Origin: Woeseiaceae bacterium | GTDB lineage: Bacteria > Pseudomonadota > Gammaproteobacteria > Steroidobacterales > Woeseiaceae | Length of the DNA stretch: 64,000 nt | Reading direction: 5' to 3' | Assembly (NCBI GenBank): GCA_021773115.1 | Contig: JAJFKS010000003.1 | Coordinates: 1 to 64,000, forward strand | Shown here: piece by piece, positions 43,487 to 53,163 of the stretch | How the letters are laid out: the number at the start of each line of letters is the position of its first letter | How positions within the stretch are numbered: position 1 is the stretch's first letter | The notes under the pieces: generated by a model | Seen by the model: only the letters and a program-made list of their open reading frames with translations | What the model was told of the DNA's origin: nothing | Databases searched by the model: none | Position numbers and translations under genes: made by a program

Positions 43487-44275
43487 TTAACTTTCGTCGA
43501 GTATGCGACACTTTTCTTGGTGCACCCATCGGTAATAATCGGCTAACGACAATTTTGCCGCGGCCGCCTCATCCAAAACGAACGACACTTCCCGGTGCCA
43601 CTGTAATGCCGATGCCGGGCACATTGCGGACACGGGTCCTTCAATAGCATCTCGGACTGCCTGCGCTTTGTCTTTTCCGGTAGCAAGCAGGACAGCACTT
43701 CGCGTGTCGAGAATCGTGCCGATCCCCATCGTCATCGCCAAGTGTGGCTGAAACTCGTCGTCGCCAAACAAACGGCTGTTTGCCGCCACAGTATTTTGCG
43801 TCAGCGTCTTGATGCGCGTTCTCGAGGAAAGACTCGACGTCGGCTCGTTAAACCCAACATGCCCATTATGACCAATTCCCAGCATCTGTAAATCAATGCC
43901 GCCAGCTTGAGCAATGGCATGCTCATAGGCGTCGCCCGCTTTGCGGGGATCGGCATGGACGTCGCACGTCGGCAATAACGTGTTCCTCTCATCAATGTCG
44001 ATTGCTTCGAAAAACTCACGCTGCATGTAGTTACGATAACTTTGCGAGTCCGCGGCATTGAGACCGATGTATTCGTCAAGGTTGAAAGTCGTCACGTCCC
44101 GAAAACTGATCTCGTTATTCTCATAGCATCGGATGAGCTCTCGGTACAATGCAATTTGAGTGCTGCCGGTTGCCAGGCCAAGCACAGCTGCAGGCTTTTT
44201 TTCAATGAGAGCCTTCACCCGACGTGCTCCGAATTTGGCGACCTCGACTGAATTAGGGAGTATGACAATTTCCAC
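43487..44275 (-). CDS. nagB: Glucosamine-6-phosphate deaminase
   Basis: 262-aa enzyme converting glucosamine-6-P to fructose-6-P and ammonia. Signatures: LGLATGSTQIALYRELI, TTFNLDEYIGL, GIGHNGHVGFNEP with the catalytic His and Glu, and VLLATGKDKA. Length equals the family's (266 in E. coli). Last gene of the nag-mur operon, 18 bp after nagA. Confidence 0.96.
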   Translation of the reverse strand: MEIVILPNSVEVAKFGARRVKALIEKKPAAVLGLATGSTQIALYRELIRCYENNEISFRDVTTFNLDEYIGLNAADSQSYRNYMQREFFEAIDIDERNTLLPTCDVHADPRKAGDAYEHAIAQAGGIDLQMLGIGHNGHVGFNEPTSSLSSRTRIKTLTQNTVAANSRLFGDDEFQPHLAMTMGIGTILDTRSAVLLATGKDKAQAVRDAIEGPVSAMCPASALQWHREVSFVLDEAAAAKLSLADYYRWVHQEKCRILDES

Positions 44276-44293
44276 TTTGCGTCCTAGCTCGGG

Positions 44294-45457
44294 TTATCCG
44301 AACGATTGGTGACTACCGTCCACCCAACTATCGACAACGTGATGCGCAGCGTCTACCGTCACGAAGGATGCCCTATAACCGGGCCTGATGAATCCGACTT
44401 TGTCGTCAATGCCTAACGCTCGGGCAGGATACGCGGTCGCCATTCGAACCGCCTCGAACCAATCGAGGCCGGCAAAACGAGCAATATTGTTGATCGCGGT
44501 AATCATGTCGAGATCAGAGCCCGCGAGCACCCCAGCATCGTTCGTGCAACGACCGTTCACTACCGAGATCTTGTCGCCGCCCACCATGAACGGTGAATCG
44601 TCACCACCGACACTGGGCATAGCATCAGTGACCAAAACCACACCACCGCGCTTCTTCGCGGCGATCGCGATGCGAAGTGTTGCAGGGTGTACATGAAATC
44701 CATCCGCAATGATTCCGAACCAGGTGTTATCGCCATCAATAGCGGCGCCAACCAAACCGGGCTCTCGACTCTGCAGCGGTGTCATCGCGTTAAATAGGTG
44801 CGTATAGCCCGACAAACCCGCGGCCACGGCAGCTATTGCTCGTGCATATGTCGCCGCGCTGTGGCCCGCACAGACAACCACGCCTTTATCCACGAGGTGT
44901 CTGATAACGTCATCATCAACGACTTCCGGCGCGATAGTCATCACCGTTTTGCCACCCAACAAGGATGTAGCTACTCGAATACCAGATTCGTCAACCTTGC
45001 GGATTTTCGTCGAGTCGTGGATGCCACTCTTTTCGCGACTCAGGAATGGTCCCTCAAGGTGAATACCCAGAACACCCGGCACGCCCTCCTGCATCGCTTG
45101 GTCGACCGCTTGTATTGCCTGCGCCATAACGTCGAGATCATCAGTAATCAGCGTAGGAAGCAGGCCTGTGGTACCAAACGATCGATGTGCAGCGGCGATT
45201 GTCCTTATCGTCTCCACCGTCGGTGCGTCGTTGAATAGAACACCACCACCGCCATTGACTTGAAGATCGATAAACCCCGGTAGTAGCGTTCGACCGTCGA
45301 TATCGACCGTCGCATCAATCTGACGCGGCAGCCTGTCTTGTCTAACTACTGCCTCTATGAGGCCATCGACGACAACTACCGCATGTTCTGGAAGCAGATT
45401 GTCTCCGTCGAACACTTTACCGTTGACGATGGCCGTTTTGGTTGAAGATACTGGCAT
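44294..45457 (-). CDS. nagA: N-acetylglucosamine-6-phosphate deacetylase
   Basis: 387-aa amidohydrolase removing acetate from GlcNAc-6-P. Motifs: GFIDLQVNGGGGVLFND, GIHLEGPFLSREKSGIHD, CAGHSAATYARAIA, THLFNAMTPLQSREPG, VLVTDAMPSVG, giving the Glu/His metal ligands and catalytic Asp. It follows a degraded oxidase fragment by 6 bp. Confidence 0.96.
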   Translation of the reverse strand: MPVSSTKTAIVNGKVFDGDNLLPEHAVVVVDGLIEAVVRQDRLPRQIDATVDIDGRTLLPGFIDLQVNGGGGVLFNDAPTVETIRTIAAAHRSFGTTGLLPTLITDDLDVMAQAIQAVDQAMQEGVPGVLGIHLEGPFLSREKSGIHDSTKIRKVDESGIRVATSLLGGKTVMTIAPEVVDDDVIRHLVDKGVVVCAGHSAATYARAIAAVAAGLSGYTHLFNAMTPLQSREPGLVGAAIDGDNTWFGIIADGFHVHPATLRIAIAAKKRGGVVLVTDAMPSVGGDDSPFMVGGDKISVVNGRCTNDAGVLAGSDLDMITAINNIARFAGLDWFEAVRMATAYPARALGIDDKVGFIRPGYRASFVTVDAAHHVVDSWVDGSHQSFG

Positions 45458-45463
45458 CGGCCG

Positions 45464-45676
45464 TCAATCGATTACGACGCAAGGATGAATAATTCGATTT
45501 GGATCAATCGCGTTTTTTAATAGCCTCATTAATTCGATCTCCTCAGCGCTGCGGCTCTGCGTCGGCCATGCTTTTTTTTCGAAACCAATTCCGTGCTCGG
45601 CGAAAACGGAGCCGCGGTATTCGCGCAGCGGCTCGTACACAGCGCGATCGGCAAACTCCCGAGCATTAGCTCTCAC
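45464..45676 (-). pseudogene. C-terminal remnant of an FAD-linked oxidase
   Basis: 70 aa with GSVFAEHGIGFEKKAWPTQS, RSAEEIELMRLLKNAIDPN and RIIHPC, the C-terminal end of GlcD/D-lactate dehydrogenase type flavoproteins (over 450 aa normally). The start overlaps the GntR gene end by 11 bp, so the rest was deleted by fusion to it. An oxidase for D-lactate, the product of MurQ, would fit the cluster. Confidence 0.8.
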
Positions 45677-46412
45677 GGTTCGGATGAAGCTCGGTTACAA
45701 ACGCGTACTTGTCGCCCCGGTAGGCCGACCTCGTGTATTCGACCGGCGTACCATCGGCCAAAAACGTATTGCGTTCAATCCGCAAAATTTCGCTGTTCTC
45801 TGCAATCGACAGGAGACCCGCCTCTGTGGGCGTCGCCAATGCCGCGCACAGCTTCTGCGTGCCCGAAATGGGATGGTTGCCGTTTTTTCTGAGAATCTCA
45901 TAGAGTGATTCCTTAACCGAATCCGGATCTGGCAACAGGGCAATGGGCACGACCGCATGCTCAATTGCCAACGGCTCTCCGTCTGATACGCGAACTCGAC
46001 CCAGGCGAGCGACCTGATCGCTCAGCCCGATCCGTAGGTGCTTGGCCTCATCTTCGGTTGGTGCTGCTACTGCTCGGACTAACCACAGTGACGATGGCAT
46101 TTCGCCGCGGTGTTTCGCGTCCGCTGTAAAGCCGGTCAGCTCCTCTCCCGATTGTTCGATAGGTTCCGCAATGTAGGTACCCGAACCTTGGCGGCGAAAC
46201 AGCAGCCCCTCAGCAATCAACTGATCAATGGCTTTTCTGATCGTCACTCGCGACGTACCGGTCAGCTCAATGAGTTTACGCTCAGACGGTAGCGCCTCAC
46301 CGACCGAAACTTCTCCGTCGAGAATCAGCCGACGAAGATTGTCCGCCATTTGCTGATACAATGGCGTTTCGTCGCTCGAGCCCGGCTCTATCTTCTTAAT
46401 TTTTGATCGCAT
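45666..46412 (-). CDS. GntR/UTRA regulator of the nag-mur genes
   Basis: 248-aa regulator: N-terminal winged helix (PLYQQMADNLRRLILDGEVS, VGEALPSERKLIELTGTSRV, TIRKAIDQLIAEGLLFRRQG) and C-terminal UTRA effector domain (IEHAVVPIALLPDP, ILRIERNTFLADGTPVEYTR). The ATG at 46,412 is chosen over an in-frame ATG 26 codons upstream that would overlap murQ. It probably senses an amino-sugar phosphate and represses this cluster, as NagR/NagQ-type proteins do. Confidence 0.9.
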   Translation of the reverse strand: MRSKIKKIEPGSSDETPLYQQMADNLRRLILDGEVSVGEALPSERKLIELTGTSRVTIRKAIDQLIAEGLLFRRQGSGTYIAEPIEQSGEELTGFTADAKHRGEMPSSLWLVRAVAAPTEDEAKHLRIGLSDQVARLGRVRVSDGEPLAIEHAVVPIALLPDPDSVKESLYEILRKNGNHPISGTQKLCAALATPTEAGLLSIAENSEILRIERNTFLADGTPVEYTRSAYRGDKYAFVTELHPNRES

Positions 46413-46425
46413 AGATCCTAAATTC

Positions 46426-47319
46426 CTACGAACTGCTATTGCCATTTGTTTCTGCGAGTGCTCGCCGAAGATTGCCGTCGACCCGGTCAAGTAGCGCGCG
46501 GCTGCGTTCAGTACCTAATCCTGAACAGATTAAGATTGCCGTCTTGATGTCGTTGTTGGCCTGAGCCAGTGCCGCCTTTGCTTTTGAGTCATTACAGTCG
46601 GTAATCGTACTAATCATCCGGACCGCACGCGCCTCTAACTTGCTGTTGGTTGCGACCATATTCACCATGAGTCCTTTGTACACGCGGTCCAGTCTTAGCA
46701 TGATCGCGGTTGACAACATGCTCAAGATCGCCTTTTGTGCAGTTCCTGCCTTCATGCGCGTCGATCCGGCGACCGGCTCGCTGCCAGTCTCGGCCAAAAT
46801 AGCGAACTTGGCCAATTGCAATATCGGCGAATCCGGATTATTGGCGATGCCGATCGTCATTGCGCCCAAGTCATTTGCTTGTCTGACCGCGCCCAGTGTA
46901 AATGGCGTCTTTCCACTCGCTGCCACCGCGACGAGCACGTCATCCGGACCCACACCTTCTTCACGAAGCAAATCGGCGCCGGCATCGCCGGCGTCTTCCG
47001 CGCCCTCTGCGCTGTGGGTCAACGCATTCAGCCCGCCAGCGACGCAATAAAGCAATCGCTCGTCCGGCCAACCGAACGTCGGCCCGAGCTCAACACCGTC
47101 CAGCACGGCCAACCGACCGGATGTTCCAGCGCCCGCGTAAATCAGTCTGCCACCAGCACGAAGCCGGGCCGCCGCCGCATCCGCCGCCGTCGCCATAGTG
47201 TGAATTTGGCCGCGGACAGCCGCTAATGCATCCAGCTGTCCCTCGTACATTGCCTCCACCGCATCCAACGTAGGCCAGGAATCCAATTCGAGAAATCTCA
47301 TTGACGATTGTTCCGTCAT
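46426..47319 (-). CDS. murQ: N-acetylmuramic acid 6-phosphate etherase
   Basis: 297-aa SIS-domain enzyme that cleaves the D-lactyl ether of MurNAc-6-P to give GlcNAc-6-P and D-lactate. Visible: GGRLIYAGAGTSGRLAVLDG, GPTFGWPDERLLYCVAGG, VAVAASGKTPFTLGAV, ETGSEPVAGSTRMKAGTAQK, all hallmark segments. The start is the ATG at 47,319. It links anmK (53,164) with nagA and nagB in one pathway. Confidence 0.95.
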   Translation of the reverse strand: MTEQSSMRFLELDSWPTLDAVEAMYEGQLDALAAVRGQIHTMATAADAAAARLRAGGRLIYAGAGTSGRLAVLDGVELGPTFGWPDERLLYCVAGGLNALTHSAEGAEDAGDAGADLLREEGVGPDDVLVAVAASGKTPFTLGAVRQANDLGAMTIGIANNPDSPILQLAKFAILAETGSEPVAGSTRMKAGTAQKAILSMLSTAIMLRLDRVYKGLMVNMVATNSKLEARAVRMISTITDCNDSKAKAALAQANNDIKTAILICSGLGTERSRALLDRVDGNLRRALAETNGNSSS

Positions 47320-47489
47320 AGTCGTGTCGTTACCTTGCAAAAATCAGACTACCGTGGACCGGCTGACAGCCAATCGTGGTGGCCAGCAAATTGTTGTGAG
47401 AATTCAGTTGATGGGCCCCCGGCCGAACCGGGGGATTGATCCGGCCAAGGGCCCTTCAACCGTGAGCAGCTGGATCGGGACGTTGTACG

Positions 47490-50225
47490 TCAGTAGCGAA
47501 CGCGCAGCGATGCACCAACCGTGACGCCAATAACGTCGTAGTCACTGACCGTTCCAAAGAGGTTCCCATTGGACGCCGGCAATGGCGGCTCTTCATCAAA
47601 CAAGTTGTCGACACCGAATGTTAATTTGTAGGCGTCGGAGATGCTCCAGGCAACCGAGACGTCGATGTAATCCTGTGAGGAAATAGTATCGGTCCTGTCA
47701 AGGATGTTCGTCACTTCGCCAATTCTACGCCAAGACAGTTGGACGTTTACATCGCCGCTGAACCAATCCAGGTTGGCGCGGTGCCGGTAATCAGCCTGCA
47801 AAATGCTGGCGAAATCGCCAGTGCAAGATGTACCGAAGGTCCCTTGGCAGTCAAGTGCCGGAACCGTGGCGTTGTTTTGTCGCGATTGGTCCGTCACAAT
47901 ATTGCCTTGGTAGCTTACGGCAAACGATTCGCCGAATCCTTGCGGCGCATCAAACTCATAACGCACACCGACGTCGAAACCACTTTGCTTCAATTCTGCC
48001 AGGTTGAAATCATTAACGAGTGCCTGACTGATCAACCCGGTTGTCGGATCGCGCAGCACCGCGCCGCACAAGGGGTTACCCTCTGTGGGGTTGTCGATGT
48101 AGCAGTTCGTCAGCGCGGATATCGGTTGAATTTGGCTGACCGCATCCGTAATCTCGATATCGTAAAAATCAACTGTTGCGGACAAACCCTCCAGGAATGA
48201 GGGCGTAAAGACAAAGCCCACCGTCAGCGACTCCGCTTCTTCCGGCTTGATATCCGGATTGCCGCCAAACGAGTAAATAGCTGCGGACGTGTCAAACGGT
48301 GTACCGGGCGCAGCCGCCCCGAGGCGCTGGCATTGTGCGGTATCGCCACGGCCATCCAGGCAAGGATCGCCGTCAAATCGTCCACCAAGCCTCGGAATAA
48401 AACTCGGGCTGTTTGGATCGAACAGCGCGAGTGACAATTGCGTTTCCGGGCTTGCAAACTCGCCAAAATTGGGAGCACGAACCGCGGTTTGCTGCGTTGC
48501 TCGAAAACGCAAATTATCGTTGACCGCCCAGCTCAATCCAAACTTGTAGGTATCGTCCACGTCCGTATTGGTATAGTCCGACGTCCTCCACGCTGCCTCT
48601 ACCGACAACTCCTGAATGAGCGGCAGATCGCTCAGCAACGGAATAAGGACTTCGGCATAGACCTCATCCGTATCAAAACCAGCGTCAATATCCGGAATTC
48701 CACCCAGACCGTATGCAATGCCTTCGCGAAGAGCCGTGCCGGGCCTCTGAATTCCGTCCTCTTCGCGATGCTCAAAGCCCAACGCGAAGCCGACGGCCCC
48801 GGCTGGAAGCTCAAACAGATCGCTCAGCGTTCCGGAAAAATTCAAGGCCACAATGGATTGCTCCCGCTGTCGATCCGAATGCAACAGCGGTACGCTCAGT
48901 GAACTCAGATCCGCGTTCGGACCGAAAATATTGACGGTGTTTGCGATAGCGCCGAAACGACTATTGCCGCTGTTGTCGTTGCGAATTCCGTTATTGAAAA
49001 CAGTTGCGCGACCGTCGGTTCTGCCGTATTGCGCGTAGATATCCCAATTGATGCTGTCCGTTACATCGCCGCGCAACCCAGCCAGCAGCTGCATCGTGTT
49101 TCGAACCGTTTCGGTGTTTTGGAGGCCAAGTCCCAGGCCACGCTCAACGTTGACTTGCGCCTCGCCGTTGGCGTCAAAGGTCAGCAAGGCCGCTGCATTG
49201 GCTGGCAAAAATGGATTCGTATCAGTAATAGTGACAACTTCATTCACGGTGAGAGGTGTCTGCCCGGTAGAGCCTGCACCGGTCACGCGCACTTGCGTGA
49301 AGATCGATTGCGTATAGAGTTCGATCGAATCCTCGACCAGCTCGTAGTTGAGGAACGCACCGCCCGAAATCCGCTCCAATGGCTGAATGAGGTATCGCTG
49401 CGGCGTGACATCGACGGTTTGACGTTCCGTCGAGAACGTCCCACTGTCGTCGAAGGCGAAGAAATTGCCGGAGGCGACATCCGTAAAGTTACCGCCTTCG
49501 CTGGCAATCAGTGTTGGCGTTGCCGACGTAAACGAGCGGTCGCCTGCCAACAGGCCCTCTCGTTCAGCCCAACCTAAGTAGCCAGTTACATGCCCCCTGC
49601 CATCCTGAAAGTCAGTGCCAAAAATTGCGTCGACGTTTAACAGCTCACCGCCATCAGATGGAAATTCGTAACTCAAGCCAACCTCAACACCATCGAAATC
49701 ATCGTCAAGAACAAAGTTAATAACGCCAGCAACAGCGTCGGCGCCGTAAACAGCAGCCGCTCCGCCGGTCAGAACTTCAACATTCTTGATAAGGCCGGCC
49801 GGCACGGAATTGACGTCGACCGCGTTTCGAAAACTAAACGGTACCGCGCGCCGCCCGTTAATCAATACTAGCGCCCTGTTCTGTCCCAGGCCGCGAAGGT
49901 CTAACGTGGATGAGCCCAGTGAGTCACCAACGGTCGCTCCGGTGCTATTCGCGCCGCCGGCGAGCTGCGGGAGCTTGCGAGCAATATCTTCGACTGTCAC
50001 TGCGCGATCAAGTTGAAGTTGCTCTTTGCTCGTCGTATACACGGGACTGCTTTCCGTGAGCTCCGTTCTCGCGATTCTGGATCCGGTGACCAGCACCTCC
50101 TCCAATACCTGCTCAGAGTCTGCCGTTGAATCCTGCGCGCTGATCGGGCCGCTGAACAGCGTCAGTGCCACGGCCAGCCATATTACGCTGCTGGATATAC
50201 GCTCACAAAATGCCTTATTCATCAT
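47490..50225 (-). CDS. TonB-dependent outer-membrane receptor
   Basis: 911-aa outer-membrane receptor. Signal peptide (VIWLAVALTLFSGPISAQ), then LEEVLVTGSRIARTELTESS, a plug with VEDIARKLPQL and LDLRGLGQNRALVLINGRRA, and a long beta barrel ending in VGASLRVRY with an aromatic last residue. Context (murQ, nagA/B, symporter, anmK) suggests uptake of amino-sugar or peptidoglycan fragments. The start at 50,225 is preceded by an AAGGGGGA box; the frame is open 15 codons further upstream. Confidence 0.92.
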   Translation of the reverse strand: MMNKAFCERISSSVIWLAVALTLFSGPISAQDSTADSEQVLEEVLVTGSRIARTELTESSPVYTTSKEQLQLDRAVTVEDIARKLPQLAGGANSTGATVGDSLGSSTLDLRGLGQNRALVLINGRRAVPFSFRNAVDVNSVPAGLIKNVEVLTGGAAAVYGADAVAGVINFVLDDDFDGVEVGLSYEFPSDGGELLNVDAIFGTDFQDGRGHVTGYLGWAEREGLLAGDRSFTSATPTLIASEGGNFTDVASGNFFAFDDSGTFSTERQTVDVTPQRYLIQPLERISGGAFLNYELVEDSIELYTQSIFTQVRVTGAGSTGQTPLTVNEVVTITDTNPFLPANAAALLTFDANGEAQVNVERGLGLGLQNTETVRNTMQLLAGLRGDVTDSINWDIYAQYGRTDGRATVFNNGIRNDNSGNSRFGAIANTVNIFGPNADLSSLSVPLLHSDRQREQSIVALNFSGTLSDLFELPAGAVGFALGFEHREEDGIQRPGTALREGIAYGLGGIPDIDAGFDTDEVYAEVLIPLLSDLPLIQELSVEAAWRTSDYTNTDVDDTYKFGLSWAVNDNLRFRATQQTAVRAPNFGEFASPETQLSLALFDPNSPSFIPRLGGRFDGDPCLDGRGDTAQCQRLGAAAPGTPFDTSAAIYSFGGNPDIKPEEAESLTVGFVFTPSFLEGLSATVDFYDIEITDAVSQIQPISALTNCYIDNPTEGNPLCGAVLRDPTTGLISQALVNDFNLAELKQSGFDVGVRYEFDAPQGFGESFAVSYQGNIVTDQSRQNNATVPALDCQGTFGTSCTGDFASILQADYRHRANLDWFSGDVNVQLSWRRIGEVTNILDRTDTISSQDYIDVSVAWSISDAYKLTFGVDNLFDEEPPLPASNGNLFGTVSDYDVIGVTVGASLRVRY

Positions 50226-50285
50226 TCCCCCTTCCCAAATGTTGGCTTGCCTTTTATACACGATTGCCACGCGAGGACGCGCAAC

Positions 50286-50322
50286 TGGTATCGCCGACCC
50301 TATACCACTTTCAAAATGGTAT
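50286..50322. promoter_or_regulatory. TGGTAT half-sites in divergent TBDR/symporter region
   Basis: TGGTAT at 50,286, ATACCA at 50,302 and TGGTAT at 50,317, spaced about 16 bp apart, form inverted pairs. A further ATACCAATTGG lies at 50,468, 100 bp before the symporter. I recall TGGTAT/ATACCA half-sites from GntR-type NagQ regulators, so the cluster's own GntR protein is the likely binder. Confidence 0.5.
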
Positions 50323-50572
50323 CAAACCTTTTGGCCACTTGCTACAACGCAACTCTACCGTCAGACTGGCCTATTATTGTGCGACAATACTGCAAATTGT
50401 TCGACCCCAACGAGTGGGTGCGTCGGTGCGGGCATTCAGGTACGAACGCCGTCGGCCACTGGTAATAATACCAATTGGGGATACCGCATTGAAAATGTCG
50501 TGACGCTTTTCGCTATGGCGACAATACGATGACTAGCTATTTTGCCGATCGCACTGAATAACGGGAGAAAGT

Positions 50573-52174
50573 ATGTCATCGGACTTTGCTTTGCTCGACT
50601 GGCTGATTGTTGCAGCCTACTTACTGCTGCTGGTCGCGATCGGCTGGGTGTCCAACCGGCAAAAGCCGAAGGACGCGAGAGACTATTTTCTCGGCGGCAA
50701 CTCGATGTCTATGTGGGTCGTCGCGGTGTCGGTTTTGGCAACGACGCAATCTGCGGCGACTTTTCTTGGCGGGCCAGACCAAGGCTACCGCGGCAACTTC
50801 TCCTATGTTGCAGCGAATTTGGGCGCAGTAATTGCTGCGGTATTCGTAGCAAAAGTCCTTGTGCCGCGCTTCTACGCCATAAAGGCTTCTACTGTCTATG
50901 AGTTGCTTGGGGCACGATTTGGCGATCGTGCAATGCGCTCAGCCGGTGGTGTCTACCTCGTTGGTCGCCTCTTTGCTAGTGGCGCGCGCCTGTACCTGGC
51001 TGCGATTGCTATATCAATGATCTTGTTTTCGAATATCGAGCCCGACAGTATCATATTGGGATCGTTCATCATGATGAGTCTGGGCTTCATCATCACGGTC
51101 GTCGGTGGAATTCGCTCGGTGATCTGGAGCGACTTGCTGCAATTTATTGTCTACACCGCCTCGGCCGTTACCGTCCTTTACTTTCTGATGACACTCATTC
51201 CACTGGACGCATCGCAAACTCTAAACGCACTGCGCAACGCACCGGATGGCCAAGACAAACTTCAAATCCTGAATTTCGCTTGGGATTTTTCTGATCCGTT
51301 CGCGATGATCTCGATTCTAACGGGCATAGTGCTTTTGTACATTGGTAACTTTGGCATGGATCAAGACACCACACAACGGCTCTTGACCTGTGAGGATAAA
51401 AAAAAGGGTGGCCGTGCCTTGATTGTTTCCTCGATCATGGCAGTTCCGGTTATTCTACTATTTGTTTACATCGGACAATTGCTGCACATTTTCTATGACC
51501 GGCCGGAGCTAATGGCGATGGGCACAAGCGGCGGTGTCGATCAGTCCTTTAATGGTGAAAAGATTACCGTTTTTATGCGATTCATCCTTGATGAAATCCC
51601 CGCAGGGCTGAAGGGCCTGGTCACCGTCGGTGTTGTCGCCGCCTCGGTATCCACGATTAACTCAGGCCTGAATTCGATGTCGTCGGTTATCGTGCAGGAT
51701 TTTTATCGGCCGTGGCGGGAAACCAGGAATTCGGTGAGCGAGCTGCACTATGTGTTTGCTGGGCGAATTAGCATGGGGCTTGTTGGCGTCTGCTTGTTTC
51801 TGATGTCAGTACTTTGCTTTTATTGGCAACAATACACGGACACGCCGCTATTGGAATTTGCGTTATCTGTTATGGTTTTCGCCTATTCTGGCCTCCTCGG
51901 AGTGTTCTTTACCGCGGTATTTACCAAGCGAGGATCAACTGCCTCGGTCAATGCGGCCCTGCTCATCGGATTTCTCGTCACGACCGCCCAGCAGAGTTAC
52001 GTGGTTGATACGTTCGGCCTGCCGACTGTTTGGAAAAGCACTGCATTTACCTGGCAGCTCTGCATCGGGACCATCATTGCGTTCGCGATCTGTCTCTTGG
52101 GAAGCCCGGTGAAATCCGGCGGCAGCCAGATCGAACGATACCGTCCAAGCCGCCTTCACCATTGGATGGAATGA
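50573..52174 (+). CDS. Sodium:solute symporter (SSS family)
   Basis: 533-aa inner-membrane transporter with about 13 helices. Family segments: RDYFLGGNSMSMWVVAVSVL, GGIRSVIWSDLLQFIVY, LYIGNFGMDQDTTQRLLTC, GVVAASVSTINSGLNSMSSV. It resembles SSS members linked to amino-sugar or sialic-acid utilisation. Divergent from the receptor and probably co-induced with it; substrate inferred from context. The last about 10 codons overlap a truncated gene on the other strand, so its C-terminus may be altered. Confidence 0.88.
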   Translation: MSSDFALLDWLIVAAYLLLLVAIGWVSNRQKPKDARDYFLGGNSMSMWVVAVSVLATTQSAATFLGGPDQGYRGNFSYVAANLGAVIAAVFVAKVLVPRFYAIKASTVYELLGARFGDRAMRSAGGVYLVGRLFASGARLYLAAIAISMILFSNIEPDSIILGSFIMMSLGFIITVVGGIRSVIWSDLLQFIVYTASAVTVLYFLMTLIPLDASQTLNALRNAPDGQDKLQILNFAWDFSDPFAMISILTGIVLLYIGNFGMDQDTTQRLLTCEDKKKGGRALIVSSIMAVPVILLFVYIGQLLHIFYDRPELMAMGTSGGVDQSFNGEKITVFMRFILDEIPAGLKGLVTVGVVAASVSTINSGLNSMSSVIVQDFYRPWRETRNSVSELHYVFAGRISMGLVGVCLFLMSVLCFYWQQYTDTPLLEFALSVMVFAYSGLLGVFFTAVFTKRGSTASVNAALLIGFLVTTAQQSYVVDTFGLPTVWKSTAFTWQLCIGTIIAFAICLLGSPVKSGGSQIERYRPSRLHHWME

Positions 52175-52691
52175 CGAAGCCGTGAAACCCATCACGACGA
52201 ATGCCGCGCCCGAGACAACCAAGCCGAGAAACACACGCAGTTTTGGCATTGAATGTTGCGCTGAAATCTGCCGACCAGAAACCAGCCCGAGCAATGCCAA
52301 CACCGAACTTAATAACATCGAGATGATGCCTTCGGGATCGTAGTGCACACCGTGCAGCCTTCCTGGCAAGACGTGCCGATCAATCCAGCCATTTACTACA
52401 CCCTCCGGCGTAATAACACCGGCACCGATTTCGGACACCACAAACCCGAGTTGCAGATACGCCACTACCAATACCAAAGCGACGCCTGATGTGAATATGA
52501 ACGCCGGAAACACTAAATCGTAAGCATGCAATCTTTGCCACGCTACATGCCTCAGTGCGCGAAAATGATGTGCAGTGCAGGCCAGTCGGTCGCGGCCGCA
52601 AACTGATGAACCAGCACATCACCGCCGAGTGTCCAAATCATGGAAAACCCCGCAGGGCATCAAACGAATCAATTCGATCCCTATTCGTCAC
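52150..52691 (-). pseudogene. Degraded NagX-type membrane acyltransferase
   Basis: Pieces of a DUF5009/HgsNAT-like protein are readable in order but in different frames: NRDRIDSFDALRGF, then MIWTLGGDVLVHQFAAATDW, then LHAYDLVFPAFIFTSGVAL, LPGRLHGVHYDPEGIISML and PMVKAAWTVSF. One T is missing from the run after FDALRGF, a second shift occurs near 52,560, and the 3' end is cut where it meets the symporter gene. NagX-like proteins are usual members of nag clusters. Confidence 0.8.
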
Positions 52692-53163
52692 TTTCCATCC
52701 TTCGATAGTCGCATTGCGGGCACCCAATACCACTTGGCATCCTTAATACCATTTCGACATTCTGCTCTCGCACGGTCTTATCGCAGCCATTCCGTTATCG
52801 CTCGAAATGACGATGATCGCTATGCGAGCCGCCATAACTATAGGTGCTAATACCCGTCGTAGCCAGAATATTCAGTGACCACCTTTCTCCAAACCGCGTC
52901 GTACGGTGTTTTCGTGTTCAACATTGGATCGGCTCCGTGTGCTAATCTTTTCAAAATTGGTCTGATACCTTTCAAACTATGGAAAGATGGATTTCGAAAA
53001 CAAACAGGAACTTTCTGATCGAACCGAAGGGTGATTCGCTCGATGGCGCCCTCGTCTTAGCAGGGCGCTTCGCCGATGATAAGTATTGATGCCGGAAGCC
53101 GCGCGCCCAAAATCTATGTGGAGCGAATGAGCTCCGAACTCAGTTTGTACAAGTGGACTTATC
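52692..53163. other. 470-bp upstream region of anmK
   Basis: No gene. It holds ATACCA half-sites near 52,724 and 52,747 and a fuller site ATTGGTCTGATACC at 52,956-52,969 that resembles the half-sites between receptor and symporter; these are candidates for GntR control of anmK. Confidence 0.5.
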
